NCBI GenBank assembly: GCA_002409325.1 | Contig: DHUU01000010.1 | Span: 83,433-132,308 of the forward strand | DNA from: Bacteroidales bacterium UBA5226 | GTDB taxonomy: Bacteria > Bacteroidota > Bacteroidia > Bacteroidales > UBA932 | DNA: 48,876 bases | Reading direction: 5' to 3' | Shown here: positions 24,135-33,565 of the stretch, piece by piece | Layout: each line of letters starts with the position of its first letter | Numbering within the stretch: position 1 is the first letter of the stretch | Made by a program: the position numbers and the translations under genes | The notes under the pieces: generated by a model | Seen by the model: only the letters and a program-made list of their open reading frames with translations | The model's database searches: none | Told to the model about the DNA's origin: nothing

Positions 24135-25220
24135 ATGAAAAAATTAATTTATGCAGGCCTTGCCGCGATCCTGATGATCGCCTCCTGCCAGAAAGACGTG
24201 ATCCCCTTTGAAAATCCGGAGGATTACACTCAGAACCTGTATATCAGGCTTAACCCCGATAATTTTGCTCCCGCAACAAAAGCCATTACTGATGCACGTA
24301 TAGCTGACGGATCAAAATTTGCCACACCCCAGAAAGTGTATATTTTTATTTCAGATGAAGCTGGAAATATCAAGCACAGAATTCCTGTGGGCACCGTCGC
24401 CGATGCGGCCAATCCCCTGCTGGACATTGACGCTCTGAAAGCAGGTTACAGGCTCAATAATATCTACAAATTGTCAAAAAAGGTACAGATAGTGGGAAAT
24501 CCCAAATCGGGCAACTTTACCGAAGATATGGATGCAACGCTTAAATCCATGGCTCTGTATAGTGACGTAGTGGCCCTGGTCAATGATATCCAATATGACA
24601 ACGATCCAACTGAAATTGTATTGTACGGAGAGGGGAGTATCAGTAGCACCCAAGAGGGCGATGCGATTCGGTTAAAGGCCAATGTCACCTTAAATCCAAT
24701 GGTATCCCGTTTTCAGATCACACTTGACTATGATGATGCTGTGATCAAGGAAGTAACCTTCGAAGGGGTTTATATCAGGAATTTTTACCAAACCAGCACT
24801 TTCGGAAATGTAGGAGGCGGACTTAATTCACAGGGATCTCTTGAAGACGATTATACTATAGATCAGCCCAAGTTCGCCGGGAATTACTACCAAAACATGT
24901 TCGATTACAATTTAGCCGGATTGGATGCTACCAAAGTATTCGCCTATCAGTTCTTCCCATTGACAGCTCCGGAGATCGTGGTCAGGTACAAAGCAAAGAA
25001 CAGCAACGATAACATAGAAAAACTGCGTTTTGTACGCGCGAAAGGTTTTAAAGATGGAGACGGAAACGCATTTTCCAACTGGCTGCCGGGGAAATTATAC
25101 AATGTAGACATTGTTGTTGGCCGCGGTTCTGATGACCCTGTGGGTGAGAACGTAACCCTTGACGTAACCATAACGGTTGGTGAATGGGCAGCAGTAAACC
25201 TGACTCCTGTTTACCAATAA
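24135..25220 (+). CDS. Mfa1/fimbrillin-family major pilin
   Basis: A 361-residue lipoprotein precursor with signal ending LMIASC. In this family the lipidated propilin reaches the outer membrane and is cleaved after an Arg in the N-terminal region to let pilins polymerise by strand exchange. A likely site is in ATKAITDARIADG. The N-terminal domain contains QKVYIFISDEAGNI, and the C-terminal domain ends WLPGKLYNVDIVV...VTITVGEWAAVNL, both typical of Mfa1-like fimbrillins. The next gene is only 6 bases away. Confidence 0.85.
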   Translation: MKKLIYAGLAAILMIASCQKDVIPFENPEDYTQNLYIRLNPDNFAPATKAITDARIADGSKFATPQKVYIFISDEAGNIKHRIPVGTVADAANPLLDIDALKAGYRLNNIYKLSKKVQIVGNPKSGNFTEDMDATLKSMALYSDVVALVNDIQYDNDPTEIVLYGEGSISSTQEGDAIRLKANVTLNPMVSRFQITLDYDDAVIKEVTFEGVYIRNFYQTSTFGNVGGGLNSQGSLEDDYTIDQPKFAGNYYQNMFDYNLAGLDATKVFAYQFFPLTAPEIVVRYKAKNSNDNIEKLRFVRAKGFKDGDGNAFSNWLPGKLYNVDIVVGRGSDDPVGENVTLDVTITVGEWAAVNLTPVYQ

Positions 25221-25226
25221 CAACCC

Positions 25227-26114
25227 ATGACGCCGAGGAGCATAAGACTTGTATTTTTATTGGCACCTTTTCTGGCAGGATGTATTTTCGATCCTCCGGA
25301 AGAGTGTGACAACGTGAGTATTGTATTCCGCTACCAGGAGGAAAGTGCTGAACACCAAATTTCCGAACATATAGAACAGGTGCACCTGCTGGTCTATGGT
25401 GAGGACAAAAATAGCGTTCAGCAGCAAATTCTGAACTTTAACGGACAAAGCGGGATATACTACAGCACTGGGATGAACCTTGCTCCCGGCAGGTATCGTC
25501 TTGTGGCGGTAGGCAATGCTTTTGAAAATACGGTTCTTGATGCTCCCGGAAACCTGGAAAGCCTGCAGCTTACAAATCCCGCATATCTTTCCGGTGGCCG
25601 TATAACAAGCAACGACAGTTTGTATCTGGGTCAAAAGGAAATTGAGGTGCCTCCTTATAAGTGGTTACAGGATACGATTGACATGGCCAGTATTCACCTG
25701 AACTTTAACATACTGATAAGGAACTTACAGAAGATGAATACAAAAAACGGGACTTCGCCTGTATCCATAGCAATGAACGGTCTGCGGCCTGTATTCTCGC
25801 CCTTCAAAGGGGTGATAGATCCTCTGCAGACTTATTATCCCGTAGGAACATATTATGGCAACCTGGGATTATTTGTCAGCCGATTCAATGTTTTCCGCGG
25901 GAATGACCTGTACAGCGTATTCCTTATTCTCTTTGACAGCAGCGGGCAGGAACTGGAACGGTTCAACCTGGGACTTCTTCTGGAACGGGCAGGACTGGAT
26001 CCTGCCCATTTGGAAGACATTTCAATACCACTGGAGGTGGTTATGACAGGATTAGAAATATCTATCCGGGTAAATAATTGGGAAACAGAAGAATTGAAAG
26101 CAATATTACAATGA
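25227..26114 (+). CDS. FimB/Mfa2-family fimbrial anchor protein
   Basis: A 295-residue lipoprotein (signal ending PFLAGC) of the Mfa2/FimB type, which caps and anchors the fimbria base in the outer membrane and controls filament length. Family features are an early VSIVFRY strand, QVHLLVYGED, APGRYRLVAVGNA and the ending VNNWE. Its last codon overlaps the tip-protein ATG by 4 bases (ATGA), so anchor and tip protein are co-translated. Confidence 0.82.
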   Translation: MTPRSIRLVFLLAPFLAGCIFDPPEECDNVSIVFRYQEESAEHQISEHIEQVHLLVYGEDKNSVQQQILNFNGQSGIYYSTGMNLAPGRYRLVAVGNAFENTVLDAPGNLESLQLTNPAYLSGGRITSNDSLYLGQKEIEVPPYKWLQDTIDMASIHLNFNILIRNLQKMNTKNGTSPVSIAMNGLRPVFSPFKGVIDPLQTYYPVGTYYGNLGLFVSRFNVFRGNDLYSVFLILFDSSGQELERFNLGLLLERAGLDPAHLEDISIPLEVVMTGLEISIRVNNWETEELKAILQ

Positions 26115-28555
26115 AACAACCCCGTATCACACGGCTGCTGCCTGTCCTGGTAGCATTGGCACTTCTTTCCTGCAGGAAGGAGGAGCCCGTGCCTGTGCCG
26201 TCTGATACGGGAAACTTGGGCACTGTCGCTTTCCGTGTTCATCTTCCGGTTAGCCGGGTGATCGATTACGGGACTAAAGCTTCTCAGACATCCTATGACA
26301 ATAAAACACAGGTCAATTTTCTGTTCTACCACACAGACGGCACGCTAGATGAAGTTTCATCCAGGTATTATGCCGAACCTCCACCCGGGGGGATATACTA
26401 CCTCCTGCCAGAGGAAGGCATGCGGTACTTATATGTTGTTGCTAATGTCCCGTACGATATGAGGGAAGCCGTTCCCACCATAACGGATTTGAAAAATTTC
26501 AGCTTCCAGGCATCTCCTGAGGGGATTCCGCAAAATCACATGTTCGGGTGGCTTTCACCAGATGAGGCAGGAAGTGAGAATCCGGTTTATATTGCCAGTG
26601 ACAAACAGTTTGATGTATATCTGAAACGGCTGGTAGCTATGGTTACCATTGCTTTTGACAGGAATGACGTTGTTTTACCGCTGGATAAGAATGTCACGAT
26701 CACACCCACCAGGATTGCCCTGAAAAACGTCCCGATCACCATGCGCCTGGGAGAAAACAAAATTACGGAAGCAGGAGCGTCCATAGCCACGGGTGATTTG
26801 TTAGAGGATCCAACGGGAATTTCTTTGGACTTGTCGTCGCATACGACATCCAATCCGGCTTTGTTTCTCTATGAAAACCGGCAGCCCAACGGGGTCTTTA
26901 CAAGCGATCAGACCATGAAAATCCCCGTCGGCCACACGGCAGCCAACTTGCACACCAATTATTCATGTTCCTACCTGGAAGTGACAGCAAATTACAGCGA
27001 TATAACATCAACTGATCCCAAAGAAGGAACCATCACATACCGTTTTTTCCTGGGAAAGAACGTCACAGATGATTTTGACGTGGAACGCAATACCCACTAT
27101 AAAGTTACCCTCGTACTAAAAGGGAAAGCCCGACGTGAAGTTACCTGGAGGGTGGAAAAGACATTATTAGGAATAGTAAGTGCCCCGGAGGCACTTATTG
27201 GATACAAGAGCGGTCTTCAGACCGGAGCTACTGTCAGGATAGGAGATGAAACCACGCTGCCACTTACCTATACCTGGACTGTATCCAAAATCAATGATGG
27301 CGGATTTCTAAACGTACTCAGCACATCGGGTACTACTACGTCTACTACTTTTGTTGTTCCTATATCCAGCTATGCAACATTTACCTCCCTGACGGGAAGC
27401 AGGACGGCCACTTTCACTGTGCATGTGAGCGGGCCCAACGGTGATTTTGATCCGGTAGTTGTCACGGTAAGGCAGCTTCCAAGGGTCATCAACCCGATAG
27501 CCATATATGGAAGTTATGACAATACCTCCCCGCGGGAGATCGTGCTCCAGCGTGCCACAAACGAATCATTCCCGTTATCCTTTACCCCGCTGATTTCAAA
27601 TGGAAGTTGGATGGCCGAGGTTTTGGACGGAGCCGATTTTATCCGTTTGGGCAGCCAGGCCGGCAATACCGTGCTCAACGGCACCGTAAACGGGGTCGCT
27701 GGTTCACAGATTAGGCTCTATTACCAACCGGATTCGCCTACCGGAGCCGCAACGGACAACAGGTTCGGGCGTATCAGGGTAACGTATGAAGACGGATCGA
27801 TGGAACATATAGTCTATATCCGGCAGGGATATGGCGACGTGCAAATGTCGGCGGGCGGGGCCTGGTGGTCCACATTCAATGCCCTGGGAAATGTGGGAGC
27901 CGATGACGGTTTCAAACAAAACCCCTACATGCCCTCAAAACAGTTTGGAACGTTCCTTACAACGTTACCTACGGCTACAGGATGGTTTTTCAAATGGGGG
28001 AACAACGGCGGGATGCATCCGTCTGTACCCGGACCTGGCAATACCAATACCGCAACCCTCGAACTGACGCTTACAACAAACGGGAATCCAAATTCTACGC
28101 TGCTAGTTGGATGGGCCAAGGTGGTAAAAAATGTATTTAACTGGAACGTTACCACCAATAACAGGGGACCCTGCCCGGAAGGTTGGGTTGTGGCCACCTC
28201 GGCCCAATACACCACACTGGCATCTGGCAGCATGGTTTCTGGTTACGTGTATGATGAAGTAGGTCAGGAAGTGGGGGCCTTGATAACAACCAGTGGAAGT
28301 ACAAACCTGTTCTTTCCCATGGGTTCGTCGGGGTACGGGATTCGTAACGGAGCCAACACCGGAGCCCTTGAATATGCCGTTTCCGGAACGCCTTCGGCCT
28401 GGTACTGGGCGCGTGGAGCCACAGGTTCCACCGCTGCGGCCCATGCCGAGTTTTCTTTTGGCGGCGGAGGCGTGGGCGTTTTGGCTATTCCCAACGTTAC
28501 AACGGCCGGGAAAGCGCAGGATTCCGGGAAATTTGTCCGGTGCGTTAGACAATAG
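26111..28555 (+). CDS. DUF4906-type fimbrial tip-like lipoprotein with FISUMP-like C-terminus
   Basis: The start at ATG 26111 gives 814 residues with lipoprotein signal ending LALLSC. The N-terminal half is a fimbrillin-like DUF4906 region, with YLYVVANVPYDM and EGTITYRFFLGKNVTDDFDV. A middle part with Ig-like strands and poly-Thr/Ser follows (TVRQLP, IRVTYEDGSMEHIVYIRQG). The last ~110 residues, from GPCPEGWVVATSAQY to FVRCVRQ, resemble the C-type-lectin-like FISUMP fold. By position after pilin and anchor, and by length, it corresponds to the large accessory or tip subunit (Mfa5-like) and is the likely adhesin. Unlike the gene at 1-1434 there is no second copy to show hypervariability. Confidence 0.78.
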   Translation: MKQPRITRLLPVLVALALLSCRKEEPVPVPSDTGNLGTVAFRVHLPVSRVIDYGTKASQTSYDNKTQVNFLFYHTDGTLDEVSSRYYAEPPPGGIYYLLPEEGMRYLYVVANVPYDMREAVPTITDLKNFSFQASPEGIPQNHMFGWLSPDEAGSENPVYIASDKQFDVYLKRLVAMVTIAFDRNDVVLPLDKNVTITPTRIALKNVPITMRLGENKITEAGASIATGDLLEDPTGISLDLSSHTTSNPALFLYENRQPNGVFTSDQTMKIPVGHTAANLHTNYSCSYLEVTANYSDITSTDPKEGTITYRFFLGKNVTDDFDVERNTHYKVTLVLKGKARREVTWRVEKTLLGIVSAPEALIGYKSGLQTGATVRIGDETTLPLTYTWTVSKINDGGFLNVLSTSGTTTSTTFVVPISSYATFTSLTGSRTATFTVHVSGPNGDFDPVVVTVRQLPRVINPIAIYGSYDNTSPREIVLQRATNESFPLSFTPLISNGSWMAEVLDGADFIRLGSQAGNTVLNGTVNGVAGSQIRLYYQPDSPTGAATDNRFGRIRVTYEDGSMEHIVYIRQGYGDVQMSAGGAWWSTFNALGNVGADDGFKQNPYMPSKQFGTFLTTLPTATGWFFKWGNNGGMHPSVPGPGNTNTATLELTLTTNGNPNSTLLVGWAKVVKNVFNWNVTTNNRGPCPEGWVVATSAQYTTLASGSMVSGYVYDEVGQEVGALITTSGSTNLFFPMGSSGYGIRNGANTGALEYAVSGTPSAWYWARGATGSTAAAHAEFSFGGGGVGVLAIPNVTTAGKAQDSGKFVRCVRQ

Positions 28556-28558
28556 CCA

Positions 28559-29173
28559 TTACCCGAACAATACGGTGTAGATGGTGACAAAAACGGTCCA
28601 TATACTGATCCCGTTAATAAAAAATATTTCGGTTATACCGTTAATCCCCTGACGGATGATGGAGATCGTGGTAATGATAACGGTCATGCCTATGATAACA
28701 AGACCGATTATTCCCCCCAATGGCATATTTTCTATGATGGCCGACTGAAACAGGATGATCAGGGTAGGAAGGCTCAGGAAAACTACAATGGCCAGCATAT
28801 TGTGCGCTAAACGTTGCAGGGTGGAGCTCAGGCGTCTGAAACTATAGGGCCTGATGTTGTGTGGCACGAAAGCCAGCAGGGTAAAGAAAGAGAAGGTATA
28901 GGTTATGTATTGCATGTACGTTTCGTGTTCTCCCAGGTTGTAATATTGTGACAGAAGCCAGAAAAAAACATAATGAAGAACTGCTGTAGCAAAAAGCAAC
29001 CGGGTATAACCGGTTACTATTGTTTTATCATAGAGTGTTTTGTTGCTTAAAAAACTCAATGTCTGCCGGTTCAGATCAAAGTCTATCTGACGCACCACCC
29101 GCTTGACTGTGAAGGGAATAAGTCCCGCATAGATGAATCCGATGATCAGGATGCCCAGTTTAATCCAAATCAT
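28559..29173 (-). CDS. Unrecognised six-helix membrane protein
   Basis: A 204-residue protein with about six hydrophobic helices, the first at residues 3-22, and a basic connecting loop (RPYSFRRLSSTLQRLAHN). I do not recognise a family. No catalytic motif stands out, and there is no signal peptide other than the first helix. It is convergent with the fimbrial tip gene, with 3 bases between stops, and divergent from the lipoprotein at 29245. A real gene is supported by its length, hydrophobic periodicity and clean fit between neighbours. Confidence 0.65.
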   Translation of the reverse strand: MIWIKLGILIIGFIYAGLIPFTVKRVVRQIDFDLNRQTLSFLSNKTLYDKTIVTGYTRLLFATAVLHYVFFWLLSQYYNLGEHETYMQYITYTFSFFTLLAFVPHNIRPYSFRRLSSTLQRLAHNMLAIVVFLSLPTLIILFQSAIIENMPLGGIIGLVIIGMTVIITTISIIRQGINGITEIFFINGISIWTVFVTIYTVLFG

Positions 29174-29233
29174 GAGAACAGGTAAATTACTTTTTCAAAT
29201 TTGGGAAAAACTTCCCGTTTTGTCAATTTATGT

Positions 29234-29242
29234 ACCTTTGCA
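29234..29242 (+). promoter_or_regulatory. Possible -7 element TACCTTTGC
   Basis: TACCTTTGC is a full match to TAnnTTTG but lies only 2 bases before the ATG at 29245, so the transcript would be leaderless or the box fortuitous. No good -33 element was seen. Confidence 0.3.
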
Positions 29243-29244
29243 TC

Positions 29245-29868
29245 ATGAAAACATGGCTGGTTGTTCTATGGTTGGGAACCTTGCTATCCTGCGCCCAGAG
29301 GGCAGAAAACAGGGTATTTTACGAGAAGGTCACCCGGGCCCTGGAGCGGCAGCTGGAACGTTACCCCAAAAGCACGGTCAGGGATGTCTACAAGAGTTTT
29401 TTCCAGGACAAGTACGGCCCGGGACATTTATTGGAAGACACGGCGGCCGCCGGCCGTTACCTGAGGTGGGAACTGGCCTGCTATGATCCGGATACGCTGC
29501 CATTTACCGGTCCATACATTGATTCCACCGGCTGGGAGCATCGTTTTGTCAGGGTTGACCTGCGGGCGATCAAAGAGGGGAAGATCAGCTACCGGGATTA
29601 TTTTGAAGCCTTTGTACATAGCGCACAAGCTGCTCCCCCGGTCCTGCCGGAGTCATGGGCCGAAGAATGGGCCCGGGTTGTGGGAATAATAGAAAAACAA
29701 CAGTTGCCGCTGACCAGACATTCCTCTTACCGGGCAGACAAAGATTCCATAACTGCCATGTTGCAGCGTGGTGAATACGTGGGGCACCACAGTCCTGAAT
29801 ACGTTGCTTCCTACGCCCCGCATTACCGCCTGATCGCTGCAGATGTGTTTCAGTCGGCAGATCTCTGA
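29245..29868 (+). CDS. Unrecognised lipoprotein of 207 residues
   Basis: Starts at ATG 29245 (KTWLVVLWLGTLLSC), a clear lipoprotein signal with Cys at residue 16. The mature part is mixed alpha/beta and charged, with a DVYKSFFQDKYGPGHLLEDT block near the start and YVGHHSPEYVASYAPHYRLI at the end. I have seen this His-rich layout in uncharacterised Bacteroidales proteins but cannot name a function. Its last 19 bases overlap the end of fabZ on the other strand. Confidence 0.7.
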   Translation: MKTWLVVLWLGTLLSCAQRAENRVFYEKVTRALERQLERYPKSTVRDVYKSFFQDKYGPGHLLEDTAAAGRYLRWELACYDPDTLPFTGPYIDSTGWEHRFVRVDLRAIKEGKISYRDYFEAFVHSAQAAPPVLPESWAEEWARVVGIIEKQQLPLTRHSSYRADKDSITAMLQRGEYVGHHSPEYVASYAPHYRLIAADVFQSADL

Positions 29869-30275
29869 ACCAGGGCGAAAGACAAAAGTCCCTGGGCACA
29901 AAGCTCCCCGTCTACACGGGCCTCGGCTTTAACAAAAAAAACCATGGATTTTTGCTTTATGATATATCCCGAGACCTCTATGGTGTCACCGGGGCGGACC
30001 TGGCGTTTAAACCGGACCTTGTCCAAACCCGCATACAGCGGTGTTCTGCACACCAGATGCTCCTTTACAAGCAGGCTGCAGCACTGACCCATAATTTCGC
30101 AGAGGATCACCCCCGGGACAACCGGATAGCCCGGGAAATGTCCCTTCAGAAAGAATTCCTCGCCAGTAACTGTGTACCGGGCATGGGCCACTTGTTTTTC
30201 GTCTACCTCCATCTGGTCCACAAGCAGCATGGGCTCCCTGTGGGGTAGAAATTTCATAATTTCTTCTCTGACCAT
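29850..30275 (-). CDS. fabZ: 3-hydroxyacyl-ACP dehydratase, FabZ-like
   Basis: A 141-residue hot-dog-fold dehydratase removing water from 3-hydroxyacyl-ACP. The active site is in KGHFPGYPVVPGVILCE, with His46 and Glu60 as catalytic pair, preceded by PHREPMLLVD. Full family length. Last gene of the fabH-fabK-fabF-fabZ run, 4 bases after fabF. Confidence 0.9.
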   Translation of the reverse strand: MVREEIMKFLPHREPMLLVDQMEVDEKQVAHARYTVTGEEFFLKGHFPGYPVVPGVILCEIMGQCCSLLVKEHLVCRTPLYAGLDKVRFKRQVRPGDTIEVSGYIIKQKSMVFFVKAEARVDGELCAQGLLSFALVQRSAD

Positions 30276-30279
30276 AACA

Positions 30280-31512
30280 TTAGGTTTTTATTTTCCGCAA
30301 AGCCACACAGGCGTTGTGCCCGCCAAATCCCAGGGAGTTGGACAAGGCCAGTGTGATTTCAGCCTGGCGTGCTTTACCGGGAACATAATCCAGATCACAT
30401 TGGGAATCAGGATTTTCCAATCCGATGGTTGGAGGCACAATGCCCTCTTTCAGGGCTAGGGCAGTAGCAATGATCTCGATGGCTCCGGCAGCACCAAGCA
30501 TATGACCGGTCATGGACTTTGTGGAGCTGATAAGGGCCTTTCGGGCCTGGGTTTCGCCCAGGGCCAGTTTGATGGCCATGGTCTCTATAGGATCGTTCAG
30601 GGGGGTACTTGTCCCATGTGCATTGATGTACAGCAAATCATCGGGAGTGACTCCCGAGGTGGACAAGGCCAGGATCATGGCTCTGGCCGCGCTCGATCCG
30701 TCCGGACGCGGTGCTGTATAGTGGAATGCGTCGCAGGTGTTGCCATAACCGGTTATCTCGGCATAAATGGTTGCTCCCCGGCTGAGGGCTCTTTCGTAAG
30801 TTTCCAGGATTACGATCCCAGCCCCTTCTCCCATAACAAAGCCATCCCTTTTCAGGTCAAAGGGGATGGAAGCCCTTTTGGGGTCGGCAGAGCGCGATAG
30901 GGCGCGGCTGTTGTTGAATCCGCCAACGGCCAGAGGAACGATGGCCGCCTCGGATCCTCCGGCAATGATCACATCGGCATAGCCGTGGGCTATAGCCAGC
31001 CAGGCTTCGCCTATAGCATGGGTAGAGGTGGCACAGGCGGTAACCACAGGCAGGCAGGGTCCTTGTGCATTGTAGGCAATGGCAATGTTTCCTGCAGCGA
31101 TGTTGGCAATCATATTGGGGATAAACAACGGGGATACCCGGTTTGGACCGCTTCCCTGAAATTTATTGCATTCACTGATGAAAGTATGGATCCCGCCTAT
31201 GCCCGAACCTACATAAACGCCAAGAAGTTCCGGAGGAACATCCGGGGCGCTGTCTATCATGGCCTGATGAGCCGCAGCCAGGGCATAGAGGGTAAAAAGG
31301 TCGGCCTTGCGGGCCGTGGCAGGGTCTATTCCATAGGCGGCAGGATTAAAGTCCCTGACTTCTGCCGCCACTTTAACCGAAAGGTCGGTGGTGTCAAAAG
31401 ACCGGATGGGTCCTATCCCGCATACCCCGTTTGCAAGGTTGTTCCAGAATGAAGGGACATCGTTTCCCACAGGGGAAATGACACCCATTCCTGTAATAAC
31501 AGTTCTTCTCAT
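30280..31512 (-). CDS. fabF: 3-oxoacyl-ACP synthase II
   Basis: A 410-residue condensing enzyme that elongates acyl-ACP with malonyl-ACP. The triad is complete: Cys160 in VVTACATSTHA, His299 in NAHGTSTPLND and His337 in KSMTGHMLGAAGA. The GFGGHNA motif is at the C-terminus. It follows fabK by 13 bases and precedes fabZ by 4. Confidence 0.94.
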   Translation of the reverse strand: MRRTVITGMGVISPVGNDVPSFWNNLANGVCGIGPIRSFDTTDLSVKVAAEVRDFNPAAYGIDPATARKADLFTLYALAAAHQAMIDSAPDVPPELLGVYVGSGIGGIHTFISECNKFQGSGPNRVSPLFIPNMIANIAAGNIAIAYNAQGPCLPVVTACATSTHAIGEAWLAIAHGYADVIIAGGSEAAIVPLAVGGFNNSRALSRSADPKRASIPFDLKRDGFVMGEGAGIVILETYERALSRGATIYAEITGYGNTCDAFHYTAPRPDGSSAARAMILALSTSGVTPDDLLYINAHGTSTPLNDPIETMAIKLALGETQARKALISSTKSMTGHMLGAAGAIEIIATALALKEGIVPPTIGLENPDSQCDLDYVPGKARQAEITLALSNSLGFGGHNACVALRKIKT

Positions 31513-31525
31513 GAGAGGTTCTTTG

Positions 31526-32473
31526 TTAAAGTTTTAACAGGATAGTGGCCTGTTGCATCATCTCCTGTATAATATCCTGTGCAGACTGGATTTTTTTGAC
31601 CAGGCCGGCACTCTGACCGGCCATGTAACAACCTGTTTTCTCATCTCCTTCCAGAGCAGCCCTGCGCAAAGCCCCCGCTCCAAAGCTATCGGCTTCTTCC
31701 TGGGTCAGGTCGTGATCCTTTTCCATTTGTGAAAATTGGCGTGTAAAAGGAGTTTTCAGCGCCCTGACCGGATGCCCAAGTTTTTTCCCTGTCACGATGG
31801 TATCTGTATCGTTTGCCCCTATGATCTTTTGCTTGTAAGAGGGGTGGATCTGGCATTCGCTTGCGGCCAGAAAACGGGTTCCGCACTGTACACCTTCCGC
31901 CCCCAGCATGAAGGCGGCAGCCATGCCGCGTCCGTCTGCAATGCCTCCGGCAGCAATCACAGGGATGGACAGGGCGTCGCACACCTGCGGAATCAGGGCC
32001 ATGGTGTTCAATTCACCCACATGGCCTCCGGCTTCGGCCCCTTCGGCGATTATGGCCGAGGCACCCATTTTTTCCAGCCGTTTGGCCAGGGCCACCGAGG
32101 CAACCACTGGAATCACCCTGACTCCTGCCTGGAGCCACCCTTCAATATATTTTCCCGGGGTTCCTGCCCCTGTGGTGACAACGGAAATTTTTTCCTCCCG
32201 GACAACCCGCGCCACATCATCTACATAGGGGCTTAAGAGCAGGATATTCACGCCAAAGGGCCTGTCGGTAAGTTCCCGGCATAGTTTAATCTGGGACTTG
32301 AGGTACGCGGCATCTGCGTTCATAGCCGATATGATCCCCAATCCTCCTGCATTGGATACGGCGGCAGCCAGCCTGGCTTCTGAAATCCATGCCATGCCTC
32401 CTTGGAAAATGGGATAGGTGATGCCGGTGAGTTCGCAAATTCTGCTTGAGATTGTTTTCATTTTTTCATTCAT
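31526..32473 (-). CDS. fabK: FabK-type flavin-dependent enoyl-ACP reductase (2-nitropropane-dioxygenase-like)
   Basis: A 311-315-residue FMN-binding TIM-barrel protein, starting at ATG 32473 (8-base overlap with fabH) or ATG 32461. FabK/nitronate monooxygenase features are FQGGMAWISEARLAAAVSNA near the start, PFGVNILLLSP, IAEGAEAGGH (flavin/substrate His), PVIAAGGIADGRG and GAEGVQCGTRF. Nitronate monooxygenases share all of these, but placement among fab genes supports enoyl-ACP reductase. It would then replace or supplement FabI and would be expected to resist triclosan. Confidence 0.87.
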   Translation of the reverse strand: MNEKMKTISSRICELTGITYPIFQGGMAWISEARLAAAVSNAGGLGIISAMNADAAYLKSQIKLCRELTDRPFGVNILLLSPYVDDVARVVREEKISVVTTGAGTPGKYIEGWLQAGVRVIPVVASVALAKRLEKMGASAIIAEGAEAGGHVGELNTMALIPQVCDALSIPVIAAGGIADGRGMAAAFMLGAEGVQCGTRFLAASECQIHPSYKQKIIGANDTDTIVTGKKLGHPVRALKTPFTRQFSQMEKDHDLTQEEADSFGAGALRRAALEGDEKTGCYMAGQSAGLVKKIQSAQDIIQEMMQQATILLKL

Positions 32474-33425
32474 TCATAGTCCATGTAAAAAGGCAGGTAC
32501 CTGCCGTAAAACCGGCCCCAAAGGCACTCAATACCACGGTATTTCCATATTTAAGTTTTCCGCTTTTATTCAGCTCGTCCAGCAAAATTGGAATGGTAGC
32601 GGAAGAAGTGTTGCCCAGACGCTCAATATTGTGTGGAAATTTATCGGCAGGCAGGTGCAGCTGGTTGCGTACGGTATCAATAATTCGCATATTGGCCTGG
32701 TGCAAAATGTAGTAATCTACCTGGTCTGCGGTTAGTCCTGTCTGCCCGAGGATATACTCAATCCCCTGAATAGAGGCGGTGACAGCGACTTTAAAAACTT
32801 CTTTCCCGTTCATGTACATGGGTACGCCGCGCTGCTGGTATTTGACAAAGGGACAATCTTCAAGGGGCCTTTGATAATAAAGGATCTCGGGACGGTGTGC
32901 TGCCGTTATCCATGATGCCCTGAATCCTTCTCCCTGGGTTACAACGACCGCTGCTGCCCCGTCCCCGAAAAGAACGCAGGTGTTTCTGTCCTTCCAGCTG
33001 CACATGCGGGTGGGCTCTTCGGCACATATCACCAGGATGTTTTTTGCTTTTCCGGTCATGATGTAGGCCTGAGCCATGTCCAGGCCGTAAACAAAACCGC
33101 TGCAAGCTGCGTTCAGATCTACGCAGGGACAAACGGCCTGGATCCCCCCTGCGATCAGACAGCTTAAAGAGGGTGTGACATAATAATTTACAACGTTGGA
33201 GCAAATAATATAATCAAGTTCAGATCCGCTGATCCCGGCTTCATCCAGTGCCTTTTGGGCCGCTTCAACAGCCAGGTCTTTCAGGTTTTCGTCAGAGATG
33301 ATTCTGCGTTCCAGGATGCCTGTTCGGGTATGGATCCACTCGTCACTTGTATCCAGAAAAACAGATAACATTTCATTAGTCACAGATAATGAGGGCAATG
33401 CACTTCCCGTTCCAATGATTTTCAT
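32466..33425 (-). CDS. fabH: 3-oxoacyl-ACP synthase III
   Basis: A 319-residue initiating condensing enzyme that joins acetyl-CoA or a branched starter to malonyl-ACP. The catalytic residues are Cys108 in DLNAACSGF, His242 in LHQANMRI and Asn272 in GNTSSATIP. The start MKIIGTGSALP is typical. First gene of the fab run; a 140-base gap with a hairpin separates it from asnA. No acyl-carrier-protein gene is adjacent. Confidence 0.93.
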   Translation of the reverse strand: MKIIGTGSALPSLSVTNEMLSVFLDTSDEWIHTRTGILERRIISDENLKDLAVEAAQKALDEAGISGSELDYIICSNVVNYYVTPSLSCLIAGGIQAVCPCVDLNAACSGFVYGLDMAQAYIMTGKAKNILVICAEEPTRMCSWKDRNTCVLFGDGAAAVVVTQGEGFRASWITAAHRPEILYYQRPLEDCPFVKYQQRGVPMYMNGKEVFKVAVTASIQGIEYILGQTGLTADQVDYYILHQANMRIIDTVRNQLHLPADKFPHNIERLGNTSSATIPILLDELNKSGKLKYGNTVVLSAFGAGFTAGTCLFTWTMNE

Positions 33426-33484
33426 AATTCAATGTCCTTAATTTTGATGACGAAGGGTTATGAGGCCCAAAAATCCTGCCAGAA

Positions 33485-33504
33485 CGTCCGGAAAAATCCG
33501 GACG
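33485..33504. repeat. Perfect 8-bp stem-loop between asnA and fabH
   Basis: cgtccgga (33485-33492), a 4-base A loop and tccggacg (33497-33504) form a perfect stem. It lies 62 bases past the asnA stop on the minus strand. A T-rich stretch follows only after a further ~11 bases, so it may be a weak terminator or an attenuating hairpin before fabH. Confidence 0.4.
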
Positions 33505-33565
33505 GAGAAAGAACATAAAGTCAAAAAACTGAATAACAGCCTTTTAAGGCGTTACCTCCAACACT

